Shown here: positions 21,321-29,890 of the stretch, in pieces
How positions within the stretch are numbered: the stretch's first letter is position 1
Layout: each line of letters opens with the position of its first letter
Source of the DNA: Ilumatobacteraceae bacterium
GTDB lineage: Bacteria; Actinomycetota; Acidimicrobiia; Acidimicrobiales; Ilumatobacteraceae
Reading direction: 5' to 3'
Length of the DNA: 40,599 nt
Assembly: GCA_025463425.1 (NCBI GenBank)
Contig: JAOBWQ010000330.1
Location: forward strand, 1 to 40,599
Program-made: the position numbers and the translations under genes
The notes under the pieces: model-generated
The model's database searches: none
The model's input: only the letters and a program-made list of their open reading frames with translations
Told to the model about the DNA's origin: nothing

Positions 21321-22838
21321 TCATCGCGTTGCTCCCGTCGGGACGTGTGACCCGGTTGTCGAGGCGTCGTTGATCAGCCGCTCGATGGCAGCCATGTCGA
21401 GGTGCTCGTCGAGGGCATCGGCGAGGTGGTCGAGAGCGTCGAGTCGTGCTTGTTCGAACGATCGGCCTGCACTCACGAAGCGCTTCCGCCGATGCGTCGC
21501 GACGGTCTGCAGGAACGATCGACGGAACTCGTCGGCTTCGAACAGTCCGTGCAGGGTGGTGCCGAAGCGGTGTCCGTCGTGCACGCCGTCGACGCTCGTG
21601 CCGTTGGCGTCGTGGAGGACGACGAAGGCGTCGGCGCCGTGCACGCGAACTCTTCCGTGGTGGATCTGGTAGCCCGACACGGGCAGGCCGTCGGCGGTGC
21701 CGTCGCGCAGCAGGGTGATCTTGTTCGGCTCGAAGTGAGTGCTGATCGGCAGCATGCCGAGCGCGTCGACCTGGCCAGCGTGGCACTCGACCGGGTCGGT
21801 GATGGTCGCGCCCATCATCTGGTAGCCGCCGCAGATGCCCAGCACGACCGCTTCGCTGCGCCTAACGGCGTCGGCGAGGCCCGTGCGGCGGAGCCAGGCC
21901 ATGTCGTCGATGGTCGCCTTGGAGCCGGGCAGGACGATGAGGTCGGGTGTGCCGAGCCCGCTGCGATCGTGCACGTACCGGACCCGCACTCCGTCCTCGA
22001 CCGACAGGGGGTCGAGGTCGGTGAAGTTCGAGATGCGCGGGAACCTGATCACGGCCACGTCGAGCTCGTCGGCGAGGGCGTCGCCTGCCATCGGGCGTGG
22101 CGCGTCGAGTGCCATCGAGTCCTCGGCGTCGAGGCCGGTGCTGTCCAACCAGGGCACGACTCCCAGGACCGGGACACCGGTTCGTTCTGTGAGCTGCGCG
22201 CAGCCGTCGAGCAGCAGTGCTGGATCGCCGCGCAGCTTGTTGATGACCATGCCGCGCACGCATGCCCGAAGGTGATCGGGCAGCAGGGCGATGGTGCCGT
22301 AGAGCGCGGCGAACACTCCGCCGGGGTTGATGTCGCCGACAACGATCGCCGGGAGCTGTGCCTCGTGGGCGATGCGGAGGTTGACGATGTCGCGTTCGAG
22401 CAGGTTGATCTCGGTCGGGCTGCCGGCTCCCTCGCAGAGCACGACGTCGAAGCGGCGGCGCAGGTCGGCGAGCGCGTCAAGCACCACCGGCAGTAGCTCG
22501 ATCTTGGTCGCGTGGTAGTCGGCGGCGGTCATCACCTGCCACGGGACGCCTTTGAGCACGATCTGGCTGCTGCGTTCCCCGGTGGGCTTGAGCAGGATCG
22601 GGTTCATCGCGACTTCGGCTGGCACGCCGGCTGCGTGTGCCTGGATGCCTTGGGCGCGGCCGATCTCGTGGCCGGAAGGTGTGACCACCGAGTTGAGCGA
22701 CATGTTCTGTGCCTTGAAGGGGGCCACCCGGACGCCATGGCGGGCGAGGAGGCGGCACAGCCCGGCGACGATGGTGCTCTTGCCCGCATCAGAGGTGGTG
22801 CCGCACACCATCAGTGCGCCACGCACGGATCCGCTCAT
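21321..22838 (-). CDS. cobQ: Cobyric acid synthase CobQ
   Basis: 505 aa; LMVCGTTSDAGKSTIVAGLCRLLARHGVRVAPFKAQNMSLNS..., GLFEADEFRR. Confidence 0.96.
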   Translation of the reverse strand: MSGSVRGALMVCGTTSDAGKSTIVAGLCRLLARHGVRVAPFKAQNMSLNSVVTPSGHEIGRAQGIQAHAAGVPAEVAMNPILLKPTGERSSQIVLKGVPWQVMTAADYHATKIELLPVVLDALADLRRRFDVVLCEGAGSPTEINLLERDIVNLRIAHEAQLPAIVVGDINPGGVFAALYGTIALLPDHLRACVRGMVINKLRGDPALLLDGCAQLTERTGVPVLGVVPWLDSTGLDAEDSMALDAPRPMAGDALADELDVAVIRFPRISNFTDLDPLSVEDGVRVRYVHDRSGLGTPDLIVLPGSKATIDDMAWLRRTGLADAVRRSEAVVLGICGGYQMMGATITDPVECHAGQVDALGMLPISTHFEPNKITLLRDGTADGLPVSGYQIHHGRVRVHGADAFVVLHDANGTSVDGVHDGHRFGTTLHGLFEADEFRRSFLQTVATHRRKRFVSAGRSFEQARLDALDHLADALDEHLDMAAIERLINDASTTGSHVPTGATR

Positions 22839-23611
22839 GTCCGGCTCCGTGATGTGAGTGCGAGCAGCCAGCTGATCGCTTCGTCGGGTGTCTGCACGGT
22901 GGTTGCGCCGGTGGCGGCCGGCCGGCTGACCATCACGATCGGCAGGCCGAGGCTGCGGGCGGCGGTGACCTTGGCGTTGGTGGCGTCGCCGCCGGAGTTC
23001 TTCGACACGATGGCGTCGATGTCGAGTTCGCGCAGCAGCGCCAATTCATCGGCGACGGTGAACGGTCCGCGGGCGAGGAGCAGCGTGGCGTGGCCCAGCG
23101 CTCCGGCCACGGGCGGCTCGATCGACCGGACGAACAGGTGCTGGTCGATGCAGGCAGTGAACGGTGCAACTTCTTGGCGACCGATGGTCAGCAGGACACG
23201 CCGGAAGGTCGATCGCTGCACGATCGCTGCGGCGTCGGGGACATCGGCTGCGTCGATCCAGTGGTCGCCCGGCTGTTGGGTCCACGGCGGTCGTTCGACC
23301 CGCAGCAGCGGGACGCCGACGGTCTCGCACGCGGCGAGTGCGTGGTGCGGCATCTGCTTGGCGAAGGGGTGGGTCGCGTCGATCACCGCGCCGACCCGGT
23401 CGCGCGCGAGGAGATCTTGGAGGCCCTGGATGCCGCCGAAGCCGCCGCGGCGCACGGCGACGCCGGCGGGTGGCATCGCGGGCGCCGCCGTACGGCCGGC
23501 AAGCGACATGGTGGGCTCGATGCCCGGGATGCTTGCGAGCCGAGGCGCGAGTGATGTGGCCTCGGTCGATCCCGCGAGGAGCAGGACGCAGGTCGTGCCA
23601 TTGATCGTCAT
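22835..23611 (-). CDS. cobK: Precorrin-6A reductase CobK
   Basis: VLLLAGSTEATSLAPRLASIPGIEPTMSLAGRT; VGAVIDATHPFAKQMPHHALAACETVGVPLLRVERPPW. Confidence 0.93.
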   Translation of the reverse strand: MTINGTTCVLLLAGSTEATSLAPRLASIPGIEPTMSLAGRTAAPAMPPAGVAVRRGGFGGIQGLQDLLARDRVGAVIDATHPFAKQMPHHALAACETVGVPLLRVERPPWTQQPGDHWIDAADVPDAAAIVQRSTFRRVLLTIGRQEVAPFTACIDQHLFVRSIEPPVAGALGHATLLLARGPFTVADELALLRELDIDAIVSKNSGGDATNAKVTAARSLGLPIVMVSRPAATGATTVQTPDEAISWLLALTSRSRT

Positions 23612-24723
23612 CGCCACTCGGTCGTGGGCACGCCGGGGTACGTCCATCCCGAGGGCGGGCGGATGATCGCGGCCGGTGTCACACCGTCGGGGAGGCCGAT
23701 GCCGGGCGGCAGGTCGAGCCCGAGGTCCAGCTCTCCTGGCAGGAGATGGGTGTACGACCCAGGTGGGGATGCGGCGCCGCTTGCTGGTATCGGTGCGACG
23801 ACCTCTATTCGTGCCAGTGGGGTCTCGATGACGCGGGTCGGAGAGGCGGCAACGAGTTGGTCATTGATGTCGGCGAGCGCCGCGTCGAGCGGTCGCCCGA
23901 GGTGCTGACGGAGCAGTCGCTCGACGTCGCCGCACGCCTGGATCGCGAAGGTCGCCGAGCGGCCGATGCCGAGATCGAACAGTGTGGAGTGTGCTGCGGG
24001 TCGGATTGCGTTGGTGTCGGGTCCGAGGTCAGTGATGACGTTGCCACCGCTGAAGGCGTGGGCGTCGCCGACGGCGAGGATCATCAGGACGGGCTCGTGG
24101 GTACCTCGTTTGTCGAGCGAGTAGAGGCGTGCGTGGTCGTCTATGTCGACGCGCAGTGCCGCGCTCTCGGTGGTGGCGATGACGACGGGGCCCGATCTGG
24201 TGACCACCCGGTCGGGGTCAGAGCCGTCAAACTCCCCGCTGGCGCCGTGCACACCGAGCACCCAGGAGCTGCCATCGCGGAGCAGTTCGTGGACGACGTC
24301 AGCGAGAGCCGCAGCCGGGAGTGGCACGACTTCGGCGACCATCAGCGGTGTCGCATCAGTGGTGAACTCGCGGGTGGCGAGTCCAGCAGGGAGCGATGTC
24401 GAAGCCCCGGTCCGCATCCAGGCGGCGAGCTGGTCGATGTCGTCGTCGTCGAGCATCTCGCCGAACCGTCGTCGCCTCGCCCCTGTGCGGACGACGACGA
24501 CGTTGGAGCGTTCACACGTGCCGAGGCAGTCGACCGTCCACAGCCTCGTCGACGTTGCCGCGGTCGCGGCGCGGAGCAGTGCGAGGTGTGCGGCGTGGTC
24601 GATCTGCGGGTGCTTGTCCACGGTGCCGCAACAGCAGCCACGACAAATGAGGACCGATGAACTCGCGGTGGGGTCAGGCGAGCGGTCCGTGTGCGGGGTG
24701 ATGTCAGGGTTCCCGAACTTCAA
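23608..24723 (-). CDS. (2Fe-2S) ferredoxin-domain protein with long uncharacterised C-terminal region
   Basis: SSVLICRGCCCGT...VDCLGTCERSNVVVV is a thioredoxin-like ferredoxin pattern. A TTG start overlapping the cbtA stop is the likeliest; start uncertain. Confidence 0.65.
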   Translation of the reverse strand: MKFGNPDITPHTDRSPDPTASSSVLICRGCCCGTVDKHPQIDHAAHLALLRAATAATSTRLWTVDCLGTCERSNVVVVRTGARRRRFGEMLDDDDIDQLAAWMRTGASTSLPAGLATREFTTDATPLMVAEVVPLPAAALADVVHELLRDGSSWVLGVHGASGEFDGSDPDRVVTRSGPVVIATTESAALRVDIDDHARLYSLDKRGTHEPVLMILAVGDAHAFSGGNVITDLGPDTNAIRPAAHSTLFDLGIGRSATFAIQACGDVERLLRQHLGRPLDAALADINDQLVAASPTRVIETPLARIEVVAPIPASGAASPPGSYTHLLPGELDLGLDLPPGIGLPDGVTPAAIIRPPSGWTYPGVPTTEWR

Positions 24724-25541
24724 CGGGGGGCCGCGAGGTCGATGTCGTCGACTCTGGCCCTGGTGAACCGCCGCGCCGGTCGGGTGACCGGCTCGAGCAG
24801 CCGCTCGGCGAGCCAGCCGAAGGTGAGCCCGATCCCAGTCCAGAGGATGAGTTGGATCAGTATCGATGCGACGCGGAACTTCCACAGGATCGTCGGCGGG
24901 AAGGTGATGGTGGCGTCGGTGACCGCGTTGGTGATGCCGGGGATCGCTGCTTGGGGGACCTCGTTGATGCCGGGCAGCGCGACGTAGGCGATCGCGATGA
25001 TCGCGACGTAGATGAGGCCGGCGGAGAGTGTGGCGTTCCATCGGGACGTCCGGTCGATCAGGCGGCGCCAGGCAATTGCGGCGATGGTCATGCCGGCGAC
25101 CGAGATGACGATCATCAGCACGAACAGCGCTGTTCGTCGACCGATCGTGTCTGCTTGGCCGATCGCGGGTGGGTTGGCCGGGTACTTGAGGACGGGGACG
25201 AGGTAGACGGCAACGAATCCGCACAGCCCAACGAGCGCAGCGGTCGGCTTCGCTTTCGTCATGCCGCCACGGCCATAGATTCCCGCGAAGACCAGCGCGC
25301 TGATCCCGCCGAGCGCGATCCCATAGATCAATGCACCGGTACCGAGCCCTGCAGAACTTTGCACCGAACGGCTGACCAGATCAGCGTCTGGTGCCTCGTG
25401 ATGGATGTTGTCGGCGACATATCTCTCGAAGGCGACCGCTTTCTCGACCTGGGGTTCGCCCATGATTTTTGCGACACCGAAGCCGAACAGTCCCGCGAGG
25501 AGGCCCGCGAGGAGACCTCGCACCAACAGCTTTCTCATCAT
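24720..25541 (-). CDS. cbtA: CbtA-family cobalt transporter subunit
   Basis: MMRKLLVRGLLAGLLAGLFGFGVAKIMGEPQVEKAVAFE, several TM segments, adjacent to CbtB and a B12 riboswitch. Confidence 0.9.
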   Translation of the reverse strand: MMRKLLVRGLLAGLLAGLFGFGVAKIMGEPQVEKAVAFERYVADNIHHEAPDADLVSRSVQSSAGLGTGALIYGIALGGISALVFAGIYGRGGMTKAKPTAALVGLCGFVAVYLVPVLKYPANPPAIGQADTIGRRTALFVLMIVISVAGMTIAAIAWRRLIDRTSRWNATLSAGLIYVAIIAIAYVALPGINEVPQAAIPGITNAVTDATITFPPTILWKFRVASILIQLILWTGIGLTFGWLAERLLEPVTRPARRFTRARVDDIDLAAPR

Positions 25542-25556
25542 GTCGGGCGCCGCTGT

Positions 25557-25775
25557 TCAGTGACAGGGAAAGCCGAGAAGGTGGCGCGCGTCGTGCACCC
25601 ATTCGTGCAACATGTGCCCGCCGAGGATGGACGAGGCCCCCTGCTCGGCCCCGACGATGTACATCAGGAAGAGCATCAGCACACCGGTGAACAGAGCCCA
25701 CGGCATGAGTTCGCGCACCGGAATCTTGATCGAGATCGGCGTGGATTCACGTAAGGCGACGGACATGGTTGACAT
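25557..25775 (-). CDS. cbtB: CbtB-family cobalt transporter subunit
   Basis: 72 aa, one TM helix, C-terminal His motif (LGGHMLHEWVHDARHLLGFPCH). Confidence 0.88.
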   Translation of the reverse strand: MSTMSVALRESTPISIKIPVRELMPWALFTGVLMLFLMYIVGAEQGASSILGGHMLHEWVHDARHLLGFPCH

Positions 25776-25814
25776 GTGCAGTAACTCCTTTGGGATTCAG
25801 CGTCCCAGTTGTTG

Positions 25815-25950
25815 GATTGTCTACGCGTCTCCGTCCGTGTCTGACTTCGAACCAATTACGTGGTTCTTCACAGTGGCGCGACCGTCCCGGATTTACACCG
25901 GGTTCCAGCGGAGTGCGTGGGCGGACGTTAACACGCGGGATCACCCGGCA
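25815..25950 (-). promoter_or_regulatory. Cobalamin (B12) riboswitch upstream of cbtB
   Basis: Minus strand reads GGAACCCGGTGTAAATCCGGGACGGTCGCGCCACTGTG...GAAGTCAGACAC, matching B12-box and core conserved text. Boundaries approximate. Confidence 0.9.
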
Positions 25951-25975
25951 CAATGGCCGTCCGAGGGGCCCCCGT

Positions 25976-26881
25976 TCACTGTGGATCGTGCTGCGATGAC
26001 GCGAAGTGGAGACGCCGCTCCTCGGTCCGCGCTGTCGTACGGCGGATCTCCAATCCATCGAGCAGCAGCCGAGTGGCGAGCACCGCGCCGACGCCTTCGC
26101 CGGCACGCAAACGCAAGTCGAGGACGGGCTCGAGTCCGAGGCGGCGCAACACGAGCGGGTGGGCCATCTCGTTGCTGCGCTGGCCCGCGACCAGGTGGCC
26201 GCTTGCTGCCGGCGACATAGTGCACGCGATCGCTGCCGCGACGGACGTGGCCAACCCGTCGAGGACCACGACACCACCGCACTCGGCGACACCGACAACG
26301 ATGCCGCAGATGACTGCGAACTCCGGTCCGCCGAGAGTTCGCAGGAGGTCCACGGCGTCATCGGCGCGGCGGTGCAGGTTGCGCCAACGCTTCAGCGCGG
26401 CCGCGACGACATCCTGCTTGCGTCGGATCATCGCCGAGTCGGCACCGGACCCGAGCCCGACGACGCTGGTCGCGTCGATCCCAAGCAGTGCTGCAGTCAG
26501 GGCTGCGGCGACGGTGGTGTTGCCGATCCCGACTTCGCCGACCACCACGAGCTGGTCGGCGAAGAGACGCCTGCCGGCTCGCGTGCCGAGCTCGATCAAT
26601 GCCTTCGTGTGCGATGTGGTCATCGCGTCGGTCGCGGCGAGGTCCCCGGTCGATGATCCCGCGTCGATGACCTTGCAGGCGAGTTGCGACGCCGCGGCAG
26701 CGGCGGCGCCCATCGACGTGCCCGCCGTCGCCGCGTCGAGCACGCTGGCGGTCACCGTCCGCGGGTATGGGCTGACGCCGAAATCGGCGACTGGATGGTC
26801 GCCGCCGACGAGGACGAGCGTCGCTCGTGTGATCTGCGAACCAATGTTGGCGACGACCCGGTCGAGTGCTCGGTCCAGCAC
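25976..26881 (-). CDS. cobT: Nicotinate-nucleotide--dimethylbenzimidazole phosphoribosyltransferase (CobT), N-terminus apparently in the bluB frame
   Basis: LVGGDHPVADFGVSPYPRTVTASVLDAATAGTSMGAAAAAA and RLRAGEGVGAVLATRLLLDGLE (catalytic Glu region). CobT-like text begins upstream of the GTG. Confidence 0.9.
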   Translation of the reverse strand: MLDRALDRVVANIGSQITRATLVLVGGDHPVADFGVSPYPRTVTASVLDAATAGTSMGAAAAAASQLACKVIDAGSSTGDLAATDAMTTSHTKALIELGTRAGRRLFADQLVVVGEVGIGNTTVAAALTAALLGIDATSVVGLGSGADSAMIRRKQDVVAAALKRWRNLHRRADDAVDLLRTLGGPEFAVICGIVVGVAECGGVVVLDGLATSVAAAIACTMSPAASGHLVAGQRSNEMAHPLVLRRLGLEPVLDLRLRAGEGVGAVLATRLLLDGLEIRRTTARTEERRLHFASSQHDPQ

Positions 26882-27705
26882 GCCGAGGGAACCGACGGTG
26901 TCAAGAAACGGTCCGTTTCATCGCGGGCAGCGACGATGGATGCTGCGGTCGGGGCCGCGATCCGCGACTGCGGCGGGGCGGGTGGTTGTGCGTCGTTCCA
27001 TCGGTCGGTCATGACGAGCTCGCCGAGCGGTCGACGTGCTGACCATCCGTGACGTTCCAAACCCGGCGCGAGCTGGCGTTCGTCCGGGTAGCCGACGCAC
27101 AACCAGCCGAGCGTCTCGACACCGTCGGGTACGCCCAGCAGCGAGGTGAGGTCTTCGGGTCGGAACAGCGTGACCCAGCCGACGCCGAGGCCACGGGCGT
27201 GTGCGGCGAGCCACACGTTCTGGATTGCACACGCACAGGACCACATGTCTGCGTCAGGGAAGGTGGCCCGCCCGAGGACGCCTGCGGGGTTGGTGCGTCG
27301 GCCGCAGCAGACGACGATCCCTATTGGCGCTTCACGGATGCCCTCGAGTTGGAGGTCGAGCAGCTGGCATGCCGATGCCTCGTCGAGCTGGTCTGCCTGG
27401 GTGAGGCGCTGTTGGTCGGCCAGCCATGCGGCGGTGGCGCGGGTCTGCGGATCGCGGACGACGATGAATCGCCATGGCTGGCTCTGTCCGACCGACGGTG
27501 CCTGGTGAGCGGCCACGAGTAGCTGATCGACGAGTGTTTGGTCGATGTCGTCGGGTCGGAAGCGGCGCACGTCGCGACGCGCAGCAACGACCGCGTCGAG
27601 TGCGTCTTGCTCGACGGCGGGGAAGGCCCACCCGGTTGGATCGTGGTGTCGCTCGGCGGCACTCGTGACGTCACCGATCAAGGGGACGGGCCGTTCCCGG
27701 CTCAT
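26752..27705 (-). CDS. bluB: 5,6-dimethylbenzimidazole synthase BluB (C-terminal tail resembles the CobT N-terminus)
   Basis: AVVAARRDVRRFRPDDIDQTLVDQLLVAAHQAPSVGQSQPWRFIVVRD...MWSCACAIQNVWLAAHARGLGVGWVTLF is BluB nitroreductase-fold text. Confidence 0.93.
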   Translation of the reverse strand: MSRERPVPLIGDVTSAAERHHDPTGWAFPAVEQDALDAVVAARRDVRRFRPDDIDQTLVDQLLVAAHQAPSVGQSQPWRFIVVRDPQTRATAAWLADQQRLTQADQLDEASACQLLDLQLEGIREAPIGIVVCCGRRTNPAGVLGRATFPDADMWSCACAIQNVWLAAHARGLGVGWVTLFRPEDLTSLLGVPDGVETLGWLCVGYPDERQLAPGLERHGWSARRPLGELVMTDRWNDAQPPAPPQSRIAAPTAASIVAARDETDRFLTPSVPSACWTEHSTGSSPTLVRRSHERRSSSSAATIQSPISASAHTRGR

Positions 27706-28487
27706 CGAAAGGGTTCTGTCGGGCCGGTCGGTGCTGTGGTCGTGTGGGCCCGTGGTGTGTACATCGACGACCCGGCGGGCCGGTCGAGCACCCGGGTCGT
27801 CGAGGAACCGATGACCACGATGGTGCTCATGTCGATCGAGTCCGGATCGAGTCGGGCGAGGTACGTGATGGTGACGGTCTCGTCGTTTCGGCCGACGTGG
27901 CGCCCGACGACGACGGGTGTGTGCGGGGCACGGTGCCGGGCGATGACCGCGATCGCGTCGGTGAACTGGTGGGGGCGGTGCACGCTGCGGGGGTTGTAGA
28001 GCGCGATGACGAAGTCGGCGGCGGCGGCTGCGTCGAGACGTCGCTCGATGATTGCCCATGGCTTGAGCACGTCGGACAGGGAGATCACGCAGAAGTCGTG
28101 ACCGAGCGGGGCGCCGACCCGGCTGGCGACCGCCTGCGCGGCGGTGATGCCGGGCTGCACATCGACGTCGACGTCGCGCCACAGGTCGGGGTGCGCGTCG
28201 AGCTGTTCGAGCACCGCGCTGGCCATCGCGAACACGCCGGGGTCGCCGGAGGAGACGACAACGACGTCGCCGCCAGCGGCTGCGAGGTCGAGCGCCTGGC
28301 GGGCGCGTTCACTTTCGACCCGGTTGCCGGACGGGTGCCGCCGTCCCGGGTGTGCCGGGTCGACCATCGCGAGGTAGGACGTGTACCCGACGAGATCCGT
28401 CGCGGCGGCGAGCCGCGCTGTGACGGCGGGCGTGCACCAGTCGGGGCGGCCGGGGCCGAGGCCCACGACGGTGACGCGGCCGTTCAT
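27702..28487 (-). CDS. cobJ: Precorrin-3B C17-methyltransferase CobJ
   Basis: MNGRVTVVGLGPGRPDWCTPAVTARLAAATDLVGYTSYL...VVSSGDPGVFAMASAVLE...ALYNPRSVHRPHQ. Confidence 0.95.
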   Translation of the reverse strand: MNGRVTVVGLGPGRPDWCTPAVTARLAAATDLVGYTSYLAMVDPAHPGRRHPSGNRVESERARQALDLAAAGGDVVVVSSGDPGVFAMASAVLEQLDAHPDLWRDVDVDVQPGITAAQAVASRVGAPLGHDFCVISLSDVLKPWAIIERRLDAAAAADFVIALYNPRSVHRPHQFTDAIAVIARHRAPHTPVVVGRHVGRNDETVTITYLARLDPDSIDMSTIVVIGSSTTRVLDRPAGSSMYTPRAHTTTAPTGPTEPFR

Positions 28488-29257
28488 CTGTCGGGCCGGT
28501 TGCGGGTGTCGAGCCCGGTGCCGGGGATGAGCACGAGCGAGAAGTACGGGGCGTCGATACCGGCGGTGTCGCCGAGGGGAACGACTCGCTCGGTCGCGCA
28601 GCTGGCCCGCTCGACGTACACGCCCTGCCCGGCGAGACCGACGGCGTTTGCTGCGTCGCGGACGTCGGCGAGGTGGCGGCCGACCTTCATGATCACGGCA
28701 GCGTCCGCGCCTGACAGGGCTTCTTTGAGCTGTGCGGGTGGCATCACTCCGGGCAGCACCGTGAGGGTCTCGTTCATCGAGACCAGCGGCACGCCTGCCG
28801 CCGCCGATGCGGCCGACACCGAGGTGACGCCCGGGATCACCGTGGTCCGGTAACGGCCGGCGAGGCGTTGGTGGATGTACATGTAGCTGCCGTAGAAGAA
28901 CGGGTCGCCCTCGCAGACCACGGCGACGTCGCGTCCGCGGTCGAGTTGGGCGGCGATGTCGTCGGCGCTGCGGTCGTAGAAGTCGGCGATCTGGCGTTCG
29001 TAGTCCGCGGGTTCGATGGCTTCGGTGGTGACTGGGTACTCGAGGCGCAGCACGGTCTGGTCCGCGGTGACGAGGTCTTCGATGATCGACCATGCGTTGC
29101 CGTGACGGCGGCGGGCGGCGAAGTGGGCGATGACAGGGCATGTCTTGACGGCTCGGTGTGCCTTGATGGTCATCAGTTCCGGGTCGCCCGGGCCGATGCC
29201 CACCCCGTACAGGTGGCCGACGGCAGATGTCGTCCGGTCGTTCACGGTGTCGGGCAT
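28484..29257 (-). CDS. cobI: Precorrin-2 C20-methyltransferase CobI
   Basis: GHLYGVGIGPGDPELMTIKAHRAVKTCPVIAHFAARRRHGNAWSI...CEGDPFFYGSYMYIHQRL. Confidence 0.96.
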   Translation of the reverse strand: MPDTVNDRTTSAVGHLYGVGIGPGDPELMTIKAHRAVKTCPVIAHFAARRRHGNAWSIIEDLVTADQTVLRLEYPVTTEAIEPADYERQIADFYDRSADDIAAQLDRGRDVAVVCEGDPFFYGSYMYIHQRLAGRYRTTVIPGVTSVSAASAAAGVPLVSMNETLTVLPGVMPPAQLKEALSGADAAVIMKVGRHLADVRDAANAVGLAGQGVYVERASCATERVVPLGDTAGIDAPYFSLVLIPGTGLDTRNRPDR

Positions 29258-29260
29258 CGG

Positions 29261-29890
29261 CTACTCCTTGCTGCTCGCGAGCGCGTTCACCGCGGCGGCC
29301 GCCATCGCGCTGCCACCGCGTCGTCCGTGCACGGTGAGGTAGGGGACGTGGTGGTCGAGGGTCGCCAGCGCGTGCTTGGACTCGGCTGCCCCGATGAAGC
29401 CAACGGGGATGCCGATGATCGCGGCCGGTTTCGCCGCGCCGTCGAGCACGAGCTCGAGCAGGCGGAAGAGCGCGGTCGGGGCGTTGCCGATGACCGCGAG
29501 CGCACCGTCGAGGTCGTCGAGCCAGCGGTCGACCGCGACGGCGGAGCGGGTGTTGCGTGCGGCGATGGCGTCGGTCGCGATGCCATCGTCGCGCAGCGCG
29601 CAGCGCACCGGGTTGCCAGCGGGGAGCCGGGTGCGGGTGATTCCGTGCGCGACCATGTTCGAGTCGCACCAGATGGTGCAGCCGTTGGCCAGCGCTTGGC
29701 GGGCCGCGTCGGCGAAGTCTGCGGATGCCTCGATGTGGCGGACGATGTCGACGTCGCCGCAGGCGTGGATGATGCGCACCGCTGCTGGTTCGAGGTCGGC
29801 GGCGATGCTCGACAGGTCGGCTTCCCGCCTGATCGTCGCGAACGACGCCGTGTAGATCGCTGCACCGTCGCGCTCGTAGTCGAGCCTCAT
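29261..29890 (-). CDS. cobH: Precorrin-8X methylmutase CobH
   Basis: MRLDYERDGAAIYTASFATIRREADLS...VRIIHACGDVDIVRHIEAS...IIGIPVGFIGAAESKHAL. Confidence 0.95.
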   Translation of the reverse strand: MRLDYERDGAAIYTASFATIRREADLSSIAADLEPAAVRIIHACGDVDIVRHIEASADFADAARQALANGCTIWCDSNMVAHGITRTRLPAGNPVRCALRDDGIATDAIAARNTRSAVAVDRWLDDLDGALAVIGNAPTALFRLLELVLDGAAKPAAIIGIPVGFIGAAESKHALATLDHHVPYLTVHGRRGGSAMAAAAVNALASSKE

